Shown here: piece after piece, positions 37,958 through 45,954 of the stretch
How positions within the stretch are numbered: position 1 is the first letter of the stretch
Layout: each line of letters opens with the position of its first letter
From: Pseudomonas sp. Irchel s3b2
GTDB taxonomy: Bacteria; Pseudomonadota; Gammaproteobacteria; Pseudomonadales; Pseudomonadaceae
NCBI RefSeq assembly: GCF_900187445.1
Contig: NZ_FYEB01000016.1
Coordinates: 1 to 64,000, forward strand
Direction of reading: 5' to 3'
Length of the DNA: 64,000 nucleotides
Position numbers and translations under genes: made by a program
Notes under the pieces: generated by a model
What the model was told of the DNA's origin: nothing
The model's database searches: none
What the model saw: the letters and a program-made list of their open reading frames with translations, nothing else

Positions 37958-38248
37958 TCAGTCTTTCTTCCGCGCGGGGAGGGTTGCCTCCATGCTCAAG
38001 TCCTCGAGGTAGTGCTCCAGATCTCCTTCGGTCAACTGAGTAAAGCGCTCGTGCTCAAGATCCATGATGCCGATCGAGGTCGCCTGGCGCAGGGCTTCAA
38101 TTTTGGCGGTGTCTTCGGCGACGCGCTGTTCCAATAGACGCAAACCTTCTCGCATCACTTCGCTGGCGTTCTGATAACGGCCGGACTGGACCAGGTCATG
38201 GATAACCTGTTCCTGGTGAGGGGTGAGCACAACGTTTCGCGTCGCCAT
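37958..38248 (-). CDS. parD: ParD-type antitoxin
   Basis: A 96-residue antitoxin with a ribbon-helix-helix N-terminus (MATRNVVLTPHQEQVIHDLVQ, then SGRYQNASEVMREGLRLLE), the ParD signature. It binds DNA as a dimer and wraps the toxin with its acidic C-terminus. It is upstream of the toxin in one operon. It probably helps retain this accessory region. Confidence 0.9.
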   Translation of the reverse strand: MATRNVVLTPHQEQVIHDLVQSGRYQNASEVMREGLRLLEQRVAEDTAKIEALRQATSIGIMDLEHERFTQLTEGDLEHYLEDLSMEATLPARKKD

Positions 38249-38526
38249 AATTAGCTCCAGCCTTGGGCAGACAAGTTCTTCCGATCATTGGCATATAATG
38301 CCATTTTACCTGCGTACATATAGTTTGGGATTTGTATCTGACGAACTGTGTCGTTCGACATCCGAAGGGAGTTTTTTGAACGCTACCATGAGACGGGAAA
38401 AGGCGGGTGGGGGTTTGGCCAATGCTTGAGGGCAGAAATATTGCTGCTGAGCGTGCTGAAGATAAAGCTGGGGTCGGTTGGCCGAGCCCCGGCGCTGTCA
38501 ATCGACGCAATACTTGCGTTGTGGCC
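38249..38526. other. Region without recognised gene
   Basis: Contains the ParD promoter side and short open frames on both strands with no family resemblance. I see no RNA gene or repeat. Confidence 0.4.
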
Positions 38527-38727
38527 TCAAATCCCCGGACTGGACTGCCCCTGCATGGGCTCTTTGGACATGTTGAGCATCACCAACTGAATCAGCCCCA
38601 AAGCAATGAGGACGACCATCGAAATCAGGATCAGCCACTTGTTCAGCCATCCTGCTTCCGGCGTGCGCGGCCACATCAGGTTGATGATGGAGGCAATGCC
38701 GAAAACCAGTGTGATCACTTTAACCAC
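38527..38727 (-). CDS. Possible small membrane protein
   Basis: A 66-codon frame from a GTG with two hydrophobic segments (VITLVFGIASIINLMW and WLILISMVVLIALGLIQLVML) separated by PRTPEAGWLNK. This layout is plausible for a real small membrane protein. It has no family I recognise, and its start abuts the IS1182-type remnant, so it could be the 3' part of a truncated gene. Confidence 0.4.
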   Translation of the reverse strand: MVKVITLVFGIASIINLMWPRTPEAGWLNKWLILISMVVLIALGLIQLVMLNMSKEPMQGQSSPGI

Positions 38728-38780
38728 AAGGCCCGCAGATCCAAGTTGAAATCCCCATCAGCGCGCCACCCGCGAAGACT

Positions 38781-39045
38781 GATCCCGCCGACCAGCTAAA
38801 GCTCTATCTCTACGGCCATTTCCAGCGGATTCGCTCTTCGCGTCGACTTGAAGCCGAATGTCAGCGCAACATCGAGGTCATGTGGCTGATCAGCTGACTC
38901 AAGCCAGACTTCAAGACCATCGCTGACTTTCGCAAAAACAACAAACCCGCCTTTGTTGCGACTTGCCGTGCCTTCGCCCGGTTTTGCCGCACGGCCGGCC
39001 TGATAGCAGGCGTGGCCTTCGATGGCAGTAAGTTTCAGGCCGTCG
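38781..39045 (+). mobile_element. IS1182-family transposase fragment
   Basis: Frame starting DPADQLKLYLYGHFQRIRSSRR, then QRNIEVMWL, then KPDFKTIADFR and AFDGSKFQAVA matches the N-terminal third of IS1182-type transposases. It is interrupted by TGA at 38895-38897 (WLIS*LKPDF) and lacks both the start and the rest of the gene. No terminal inverted repeats were seen. It runs up to the 3' end of bcsC. Confidence 0.78.
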
Positions 39046-39058
39046 CTTCCTCGCGGCG

Positions 39059-42000
39059 TCAGCGCCTGTCAGCGTAAGGCGCTATGGGTTCGACCGGCAA
39101 CGGCAGGTTGCCTTGCCAGGGGTCGAAGGTGTAACGCAGGTAGAGCAAGGCCCGGCTCGGAGCGTAGCCCTCGCTGTGCTGCCAGGTGATGCCGGAGCCC
39201 AGGACCAGGTTGTCCGATAGCCTGCGTTCGAACAGGCCTTGCAGGCGGACGTTAACCCCGCTGCTACTGCTGCCGGTGTTGGCCTGGCTGGCATTTTCGT
39301 CGAACACGTAGCCGGCCTGCTCGACCAGCTCGCGCAACTTGTCCGCCCCATGAGCGGGATAAAGATCGCTATCGCTGGTCTTGGCATAGGACCAGCCCAC
39401 CGAGCTTTCCAGCAGCACTGACCAGTCGGCATTTCGCCAGGCATAGTTGAGCGGTACGCCGATGGAATAGTACTGCTGTGGGCTGTAGTAACCGCCCTGG
39501 CCCAGGCTGTATTCGCTCAGGTCTTTGTCGTAGCCCCAGTACATGAGGGTCAGACCGGTGCGAAGACGCTCGTCGGCGCGGTCGATCAGGCGGTAGTAAT
39601 AGCCGGCCATGGCCGACCGGCGCTGGTTGTCGGCGACGTTCTTGCCCCGCAACCAGTGGGCGCCGAGGCTGGCCCAGACGCCGTCGACCCCCCCTTCGTC
39701 ATGACTGAGCCCCAGGGTGACGCCATTGGCGGTGACGCCCCCCCAGGTGATTCCGGTGATCGGGTCGACCGCGCCGGCATAGGACACCAGAGAGTTGCTC
39801 AGCGGCCGTCGCGAGGCCGTAAGGGACCAGCCAAGGGACCGCCAGTCACTGCTGTAGGTGACCCCGCCGAGCCAGTTCGGAACCTTGAAGCCTTCTGGCG
39901 AATGTCCCAGATCCAGCGCCCAGCGCTCATTTTTCCAACCCATCGCCAAGCCTGTGCCGCTGGTACTTTCCGAGGTATCCGGGCAACCGCTGGTGACCAG
40001 TGCGCAGGTACCGAACTGCTCGCGGTGCAGGCCGTTGGCATCGGTGGCGAAACTGCCGGCATCCAGCTCCACCCGCTCGGCCTGGAGGAAGCCCTGACCT
40101 TCGGTAATCGGCGCATCCAGGCGCAGGATGGTGGTCTGTGTGGTCAGGTCGGAAATTCCCGACGACGAGTTGTCCGTACGCCAGGCGAAGTCATGGGAGA
40201 GGTGCACAGTCGGGTTCTGCGCCTGGTACAGGGTGTCCACGTCACTGCGCAGGCTGCGCGGCAGCCACTCGTCGGCGTCCTTCGCCCGGCTCGCCAGGGT
40301 CATGGCGCGATCGTCGCGGGGGTTGGCCTGCGCGGGATCGATCAAGCTGGCGGCGGCCATGCTGCGGGCATAGTTGTCCAGCGCCTGCTGGGGCTGTTGG
40401 CGGGACATCAGCCGCGCCGCATCTCGATACAGCAGCGGATCGCTCTGTGGCGTATCGAGCAGGCGGGCGTACAGCGCGCGCGCCTTGTCCGGCTGGCTCA
40501 CCCCGGTCCAGGCATTGGCCAGGCGCCGCTGGTAGGCCGCTGGCGCGTTCGCTGGCACCGCCAGTTCTTCCAGGGCGCGCTGCGCCGGCGCAAGCTGGCC
40601 GCGGGTAATCAGGGTTTCGATCAGGCCCAGCTGTGCCTCGGCGTTGTGCGGCTCGCGCTGCAGGACTTGCCGATAGTAGGTCTCGGCTTGCAGCTGATCG
40701 CCGCGCTGGTAGGCCCAGTCTGCCAGGGTCGCCAGATCGTCGGTGCTCGGGGCGCGCAGCAGCAGGGCGATCGCCTGCGGCTCGTGACCGGCATCACGCA
40801 GGGCCCGGGCCCGGGCCAACAGCTGACGGCGTTCGACCCGGCTGGACAGATCGCGCATATTGTCGTCCCACTGCGCCGCGGGAATGGCGGCCAGGGTGGC
40901 GAGAGTCTCGCTATCACGCCCGATCGAGGCCAGGTACAAGCCGTGGGCGTAACGGGCCTGGGCATTGCTGCCCTGGCGCCGGATCAACTGGCGGAAGCTG
41001 TCTTCGGCCGCGCTGTCCTTCCCCTGTTCATGCTGGGCATTGGCCAGGCGATAGGTCAGCCAGGGATCGTCCGGGGCCAGTGGCCGGGCCTTGAACAGCA
41101 CCCGCGAAACCGTAGGCCAGTCGGCGCGCTGGGTCGCGGCATCTGCTTCGAGGTTAAGACGGTCGAGTTCCAGGCTCCGGCGCAAGGCCGCAAATTCGCG
41201 CTGGGTGGCCGCCGGCAAAGTGTCGAGGTAGCCCTGGGCCTTTTCCGGCGCTTGCGTCTGGTACAGACGCACCAGAGCGCGCACCGCCTTGCCGTTGTCG
41301 GGCTGCAGCTTACGCGCCTGCAGCAGCAGGGCCTCGGCCTGAATGTCTTCGCCTTCGGCCAGTGCGACATTGGCCAGGCCCACTAGCCAGTCGGCTTCGT
41401 CGGGATTGACCTGGCGCGCCTGTTGATAGGCTTTGCGGGCCACCGCCAGGTCCTTGCGCTCCAGGGCTTCGTCACCCTGCTGCAGCAGCATCCAGTTGCG
41501 GTTGGCCAGCTGCAGGTCTTTCCACTTGCTGATCCAGGAAGTGTCCTGTTCCTTGCCCAAGGCTTCGGTGAACGCCGTATAGGCCTGGTCATGCTTGTTC
41601 TGATGCATCAATGCGATGCCTAGGGAGCCGATCAGGCTGGCATCATCCGGGTAGCTGCGCGAAGCGCGGCGCAAGAGCTTTTCGGCGCCGACATTGTCGT
41701 TGGCCTCCAGCAGCTCCTTGCCTTTGACGCCGGCCTGCCAGGCCGGGTCGCCGAGCAACTGGCGCTGATGCTGCAGCTGCTTGGCTGCTTGGTTCTTGAA
41801 GGTCGAATAGGGGTAATGCCGTTGGAAGTCTTCCCAGGCGCGAGCGGTTTCGCCGTTGACCGGCAGCTTGCTCAGGTAGTTGTATTCGCGCTCGGAGGCG
41901 AGGTTGCTGGCCTGGGGATCGCTGGCCAGCTGGTGCAGAATCGCCAAGGCTTCGGCATCGCGCTGTTCGGCGAACAGCAGGCCGGCGAGCATCTGGCGCA

Positions 42001-42553
42001 GCCCCGCGTTACCCGGGTACTGGCTGTCGAGGCTTTGCAACTGCTGGGTCACCGCGGGGCGCTGGCCGCTGATGGCACTGCGCACAGCCCAGTATTCCAA
42101 CGCGCTGGAGAAGTCCGGCGGCTCGCTGCCGAACAGCTCCTGGTACTGTGCGGCGGCCTCTTCGGCCCGTCCGGCAGCTGCCAGCAGGCGGGCTTGCTGC
42201 AACAGATGCTGACCGTCCTTGCTCTGCAGCTTGATCAGGGCCTGGGCCTGGTGCAGAGCCGGCGAACCCGGGGCCTGGCGGCGCAATTGCTGCAGGCGTT
42301 GCTCGACCAGCGGCTGGTTATGTTGCAGCAGGGCTTGGCGAATCCCGCCGACCAAGACCTGCGGATGTTCTGGAGCAATCGACTCCAGGCGCGCCAGCGA
42401 GTCGCGCACCAGGTCCTCGCGATACATCGCCTCGCCCAGGCGTACCTGTCCGAGCAGCCACTGTTGCTGGTCCTGGGGGGTAACCGGCTGAGCCAGCGCG
42501 GTGCCCGACAAGCAGCTCAACACCAACGTCCATTGCGACACGACTTTGCGCAT
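39059..42553 (-). CDS. bcsC: Cellulose synthase subunit BcsC (outer-membrane export)
   Basis: A 1164-residue protein with a signal peptide (MRKVVSQWTLVLSCLSGTALAQ). A long array of TPR repeats spans roughly residues 30-800. The C-terminal 350 residues form a beta-barrel (starts near LYQAQNPTVHLSHDFAWRTD; ends YLRYTFDPWQGNLPLP...). It guides the glucan through the periplasm and outer membrane. Last gene of the bcs operon, six bases after bcsZ. ATG 42553 is the usual start; ATG 42568, overlapping bcsZ, is possible. The stop abuts an IS remnant, but the barrel end looks intact. Confidence 0.93.
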   Translation of the reverse strand: MRKVVSQWTLVLSCLSGTALAQPVTPQDQQQWLLGQVRLGEAMYREDLVRDSLARLESIAPEHPQVLVGGIRQALLQHNQPLVEQRLQQLRRQAPGSPALHQAQALIKLQSKDGQHLLQQARLLAAAGRAEEAAAQYQELFGSEPPDFSSALEYWAVRSAISGQRPAVTQQLQSLDSQYPGNAGLRQMLAGLLFAEQRDAEALAILHQLASDPQASNLASEREYNYLSKLPVNGETARAWEDFQRHYPYSTFKNQAAKQLQHQRQLLGDPAWQAGVKGKELLEANDNVGAEKLLRRASRSYPDDASLIGSLGIALMHQNKHDQAYTAFTEALGKEQDTSWISKWKDLQLANRNWMLLQQGDEALERKDLAVARKAYQQARQVNPDEADWLVGLANVALAEGEDIQAEALLLQARKLQPDNGKAVRALVRLYQTQAPEKAQGYLDTLPAATQREFAALRRSLELDRLNLEADAATQRADWPTVSRVLFKARPLAPDDPWLTYRLANAQHEQGKDSAAEDSFRQLIRRQGSNAQARYAHGLYLASIGRDSETLATLAAIPAAQWDDNMRDLSSRVERRQLLARARALRDAGHEPQAIALLLRAPSTDDLATLADWAYQRGDQLQAETYYRQVLQREPHNAEAQLGLIETLITRGQLAPAQRALEELAVPANAPAAYQRRLANAWTGVSQPDKARALYARLLDTPQSDPLLYRDAARLMSRQQPQQALDNYARSMAAASLIDPAQANPRDDRAMTLASRAKDADEWLPRSLRSDVDTLYQAQNPTVHLSHDFAWRTDNSSSGISDLTTQTTILRLDAPITEGQGFLQAERVELDAGSFATDANGLHREQFGTCALVTSGCPDTSESTSGTGLAMGWKNERWALDLGHSPEGFKVPNWLGGVTYSSDWRSLGWSLTASRRPLSNSLVSYAGAVDPITGITWGGVTANGVTLGLSHDEGGVDGVWASLGAHWLRGKNVADNQRRSAMAGYYYRLIDRADERLRTGLTLMYWGYDKDLSEYSLGQGGYYSPQQYYSIGVPLNYAWRNADWSVLLESSVGWSYAKTSDSDLYPAHGADKLRELVEQAGYVFDENASQANTGSSSSGVNVRLQGLFERRLSDNLVLGSGITWQHSEGYAPSRALLYLRYTFDPWQGNLPLPVEPIAPYADRR

Positions 42554-42558
42554 GAGCA

Positions 42559-43662
42559 CTACTTGCATGATGAAGTCCACGCCGGCAGCAGCCGGCCGTC
42601 CTTGTCGAAACGATAACGCTGTTGGTCCCAGCCTTGGCCGAACATCAGCAGTGATTGGTTGTAATAGGCGTCCGCCGGAGGCGGGTTCTGGCGTAGGCGT
42701 TCGCGTTGGGCCGCCAACGCCGCATCGCCTTCGGCTGCGCTGGCCAGCAGCGGCAACAGCGCCGCCGAGAAGCCAACCGGGCCGACGCCCTCTGCGGTGC
42801 CTTGGGCGATATCCACACGCTCCGGCGGATGGCCGAGCCGCGCCGTCAGCGCCACCATGGGTTGCACCTGCGCGAGCAACTCGGTCCTGTCCGGGGCTTG
42901 GGGATCGAGCATGCCCAGCCAGAGGTAGACGCGGATCGCGTCATAGCTGCCGATAGCGCCCTTGGCATCCGCTGCCCAGCCTTGCCCTGCCTTCCAGGCC
43001 ACCCAGTCGGCGACTTGGCCCTTGGGCGAGCTTTCCAGCAGCAGGCGCCGGGTACTGTTCGCCACGTCGCCCCACACGGGAGCGACCAGGGCAAAACGCG
43101 CCAGCAGTTGTGGCGGCAGGTAGCTGGGGTTGAGTCGCCAGCCATCGGCGGATTCGAAGCCGACATCCCCCGGCAACAGCATCAGGCCCAGCCCGGGCAG
43201 CGGGCGCAGGGTTTGCGCGGCGCTGCGCCAGAGCATGTTGCGGCCAAGGGTTTCATAATCCGGTCGCTTCCAGAGGCGACCGGCCTCCAGCAGGCTGTAG
43301 GCCATCCACAGGTCGGCATCGCTGGCGTTGTTCGGATCCAGCACCTGCCAGCGACCCTCCTTGCTCAGGCCCCACTGCCAGGCGGGCAGCTGGTGGTTCA
43401 GGTCTCCGCCGGCGAGGTTGTCCCGGGTCCAGTTCAGCAGCTTGGCGAAGCTGTCACGGTCGTTGCCCAGCAGGGCAAAGAACATTCCGTAGCTCTGGCC
43501 TTCCGAGGTGGTGATCTGCTGCTGCAACGAGTGATCGATCACCCGTCCATCGGGGCTCACCATCGCCTTCTTGTAGCTCTCCCAGGCCGGCCAGGTGCAC
43601 TCGGCGGCAGTCGCCAGACCCGGCAGGCTCAGGGCCAACGCCCATGCGATGGCGGCTTTCAT
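42559..43662 (-). CDS. bcsZ: Periplasmic endoglucanase BcsZ (GH8)
   Basis: A 367-residue family-8 glycoside hydrolase with signal peptide (MKAAIAWALALSLPGLATAA). It trims cellulose in the periplasm and is needed for good export. The catalytic-acid region TTSEGQSYGMFFALLGNDRD and the base-side segment GSYDAIRVYLWLGM are present. It sits 3 bases after bcsB. Confidence 0.95.
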   Translation of the reverse strand: MKAAIAWALALSLPGLATAAECTWPAWESYKKAMVSPDGRVIDHSLQQQITTSEGQSYGMFFALLGNDRDSFAKLLNWTRDNLAGGDLNHQLPAWQWGLSKEGRWQVLDPNNASDADLWMAYSLLEAGRLWKRPDYETLGRNMLWRSAAQTLRPLPGLGLMLLPGDVGFESADGWRLNPSYLPPQLLARFALVAPVWGDVANSTRRLLLESSPKGQVADWVAWKAGQGWAADAKGAIGSYDAIRVYLWLGMLDPQAPDRTELLAQVQPMVALTARLGHPPERVDIAQGTAEGVGPVGFSAALLPLLASAAEGDAALAAQRERLRQNPPPADAYYNQSLLMFGQGWDQQRYRFDKDGRLLPAWTSSCK

Positions 43663-43665
43663 CCC

Positions 43666-45954
43666 TTACTCCTCGTTCGCCAACCGACGACGCGCAGCCC
43701 AGCGCAAGGCGCGCCACAGCAGGAAGGCGGTCAGCAGCACGCTCAGGACCGCCATGCCAGCCAGCAGTACCGGATGTTCCGAGAGCTGGAACCAGAGCAT
43801 CAGCCACCAGGGCAAGTAGCCGACAAAGTACTGCTCGCCGACCAGCTGGCTGTTCACGCCGCTGCTGCGGATCATCGCCACGGAACCGGACACGGCATCG
43901 ATTTTCCCGTTATCGCTCAGGGTTTCGCGCAGCATCTGGTAGTCGGGGGTATCGGTGGCCAGCAGCGCGACAATGCTGCGCTGGCTATGGAAGGGCGACT
44001 GCATACCGACGATCGCTGCCATCGGGGCCTTGGCCGACACTTCGACCCGGTTGGCTCCCAGGTTGCGCTCATCGTTGATCTGCCCGGCCCGGGGCGAAGA
44101 CTGACCGGCGGCGGCATTCGACGCCTGCATCAGGGAGTCGCGGGTGTGGTCGAGCCACAGGTTGAGGTCCGGTTGGTCCCGCAGGTCCGCGGGCAGGGCG
44201 CCCAGCACAAGCAGGTCGACGTCGGCTTTCCTGGCGTCATCCCATTTGTCGCTCAGGTTCAGGGCCAGCGCCGGGAAGCCGGTTTGCGAGGAGATCTTGG
44301 CGACCGCCTCAAACAAGGTGCTGAGCTGGGTGGCGGTCGGATTGGCCGGCACCACCACCAGGGTCTCCGACAGGTCGGCCATGCGGCTGAACGGGAAGCC
44401 GCTGCGGGCGAAAGCGCGCAGGTCCGGCATGGCGATGTAATGGTGATAGCCCGACAGGTCGATGGTCGACTCATCGTCGATCAGGGCCCGGGTGTCCACC
44501 GGCAGGGAGGTCTGGCAACGGTCGCGCTGGGAGCTGCCGAAAGTGCTGGCGAAACTGAAATCGAAGCGGATGCTGTTGCGATCGCCGATTTTCAGTGCCG
44601 GTACCAAGAGGTGGTCGCTGGTGTTTGCCGACTCGTTGGACAGCACCGCCAGGCGCAGTTCTTCCAGACGGCTGTTGGTGTTGCGCAGCAGTGGCAGGCT
44701 GGTGATGAACTGGTTGTTGAGGCTGATGTTCAGGCGCGACTCGTCGTTGGTCGACGGCGGCGTGTAGCGGTACTTGGTCTGCAGCGGGATGCCCTGGTTC
44801 CGCCAGACGAACAGGTCGGGCGGCAGGTTGATGTCGAGGATGATCGGCCGCGGCAGAAGGCCGCTGATCTGCAACTGCTCAGGGTACTTGAGCAGTTCGG
44901 CGAAGCGCACCGGGCGGTCGGTACGCATCCAGTTGGGGGCGTCGTAGGGCTTGCGCGGCTGCAACTGCTGGACGTTTTCCACCGTCACCCGCGAGCTGCG
45001 GAACAGCTCGCCGCCCAAGGCCAGGGCACGGGCGGCCACCGCCAGGTCAGCGTCATTGCGCCCCATTACCAGCAGCACTTTACTGTAGCGGTCGTTGGGG
45101 TGGTCGATCAGCTGCACCACTGGCGCCTGCACCAGCGGGAACTTCTCCAGGTCAGCGAGGAACTGTGGCCGATGATCGTTGGTGGCGAACACCACCGAAG
45201 GGTTGAGGGTGTCCTGGTCCTGGCTCGCCGGCAACTGATCGAATAGCACCGGGAACCGGGTACCACGCCAACCCGCCAGGCTGCCGAAGTAAGAGGCCAG
45301 GATGCCGGCGGCGCGCTGTTCGCCTACGGTCGGGGAGGCGGCGAACAGCAGGTTGATGACCGGCTTGCCATAGCCCAGTGCGTCGAAGAATGGCCTCGGG
45401 AAGAACGCCAGATCGTTTTTGGTCGCCAGTGCCTGTTCCTGCAGGGAAACCTGGCTGGCGCGGCTGACGTTAACCCACAAGGCGCTGTTGGCGGGGTCTT
45501 CGCACATGTCGGTGTAATGGCCGACGAATTCCAGACGGACGCGGTTGAAATCGGTGACCAGCCGGGGATCCAGGGCGATCTGCTGCGTGGTCTTGCGCCC
45601 CAGTTGTTCTTTCTCGATGGGCACCACGCTCATCAGGGTGTCATTCAGGTAGACCCGCATATGCGAGAGCGTCGGCAGCAGCGCCGGAGACGGGGTGTAT
45701 TCCAGCTTAAGCCTGGCATCGCTGGCGATACGGTCGCGCCGCAGGGTGAACTCGATCTGATCGCTGTTGTGGATCCCCAGCAACAGGCTGTCGGCCGAAC
45801 GCCCCAGCTGTTCGAAGGTGCGCGTGGTGGCCCAGCTCGGGGCTTGCTGCTCCTGCGCCAGCGGAGGAGTGACAGGCGCCGGGGCGGCCTGCGCGCAGGC
45901 GACGGCCAGGAGCGCCAGGCTGGCAAATAAAGATTTGCTGAAATAGCGGCTCAT
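43666..45954 (-). CDS. bcsB: Cellulose synthase regulatory subunit BcsB
   Basis: A 762-residue periplasmic, membrane-anchored partner of BcsA. A signal peptide is followed by alternating carbohydrate-binding and flavodoxin-like domains (LRLEFVGHYTDMCEDPANSALWV is a conserved piece). A single C-terminal membrane helix (HPVLLAGMAVLSVLLTAFLLW) ends in a basic tail. The start overlaps the bcsA stop by four bases. Confidence 0.94.
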   Translation of the reverse strand: MSRYFSKSLFASLALLAVACAQAAPAPVTPPLAQEQQAPSWATTRTFEQLGRSADSLLLGIHNSDQIEFTLRRDRIASDARLKLEYTPSPALLPTLSHMRVYLNDTLMSVVPIEKEQLGRKTTQQIALDPRLVTDFNRVRLEFVGHYTDMCEDPANSALWVNVSRASQVSLQEQALATKNDLAFFPRPFFDALGYGKPVINLLFAASPTVGEQRAAGILASYFGSLAGWRGTRFPVLFDQLPASQDQDTLNPSVVFATNDHRPQFLADLEKFPLVQAPVVQLIDHPNDRYSKVLLVMGRNDADLAVAARALALGGELFRSSRVTVENVQQLQPRKPYDAPNWMRTDRPVRFAELLKYPEQLQISGLLPRPIILDINLPPDLFVWRNQGIPLQTKYRYTPPSTNDESRLNISLNNQFITSLPLLRNTNSRLEELRLAVLSNESANTSDHLLVPALKIGDRNSIRFDFSFASTFGSSQRDRCQTSLPVDTRALIDDESTIDLSGYHHYIAMPDLRAFARSGFPFSRMADLSETLVVVPANPTATQLSTLFEAVAKISSQTGFPALALNLSDKWDDARKADVDLLVLGALPADLRDQPDLNLWLDHTRDSLMQASNAAAGQSSPRAGQINDERNLGANRVEVSAKAPMAAIVGMQSPFHSQRSIVALLATDTPDYQMLRETLSDNGKIDAVSGSVAMIRSSGVNSQLVGEQYFVGYLPWWLMLWFQLSEHPVLLAGMAVLSVLLTAFLLWRALRWAARRRLANEE

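Noticed and set aside
36905-38526. A copy of the tRNA-Gly 3' end as a right attachment site
   Set aside because: I looked for GTCTCGTTTCCCGC-type sequence on the right side of the island and did not see it; the site may be lost or outside the window.
39656-41386. A 576-codon plus-strand frame opposite bcsC
   Set aside because: Composition is that of an antisense shadow of the TPR-coding region.
42706-45246. An 846-codon open frame on the plus strand
   Set aside because: It lies opposite bcsZ and bcsB, which have full family motifs; the plus-strand translation has no recognisable domain.
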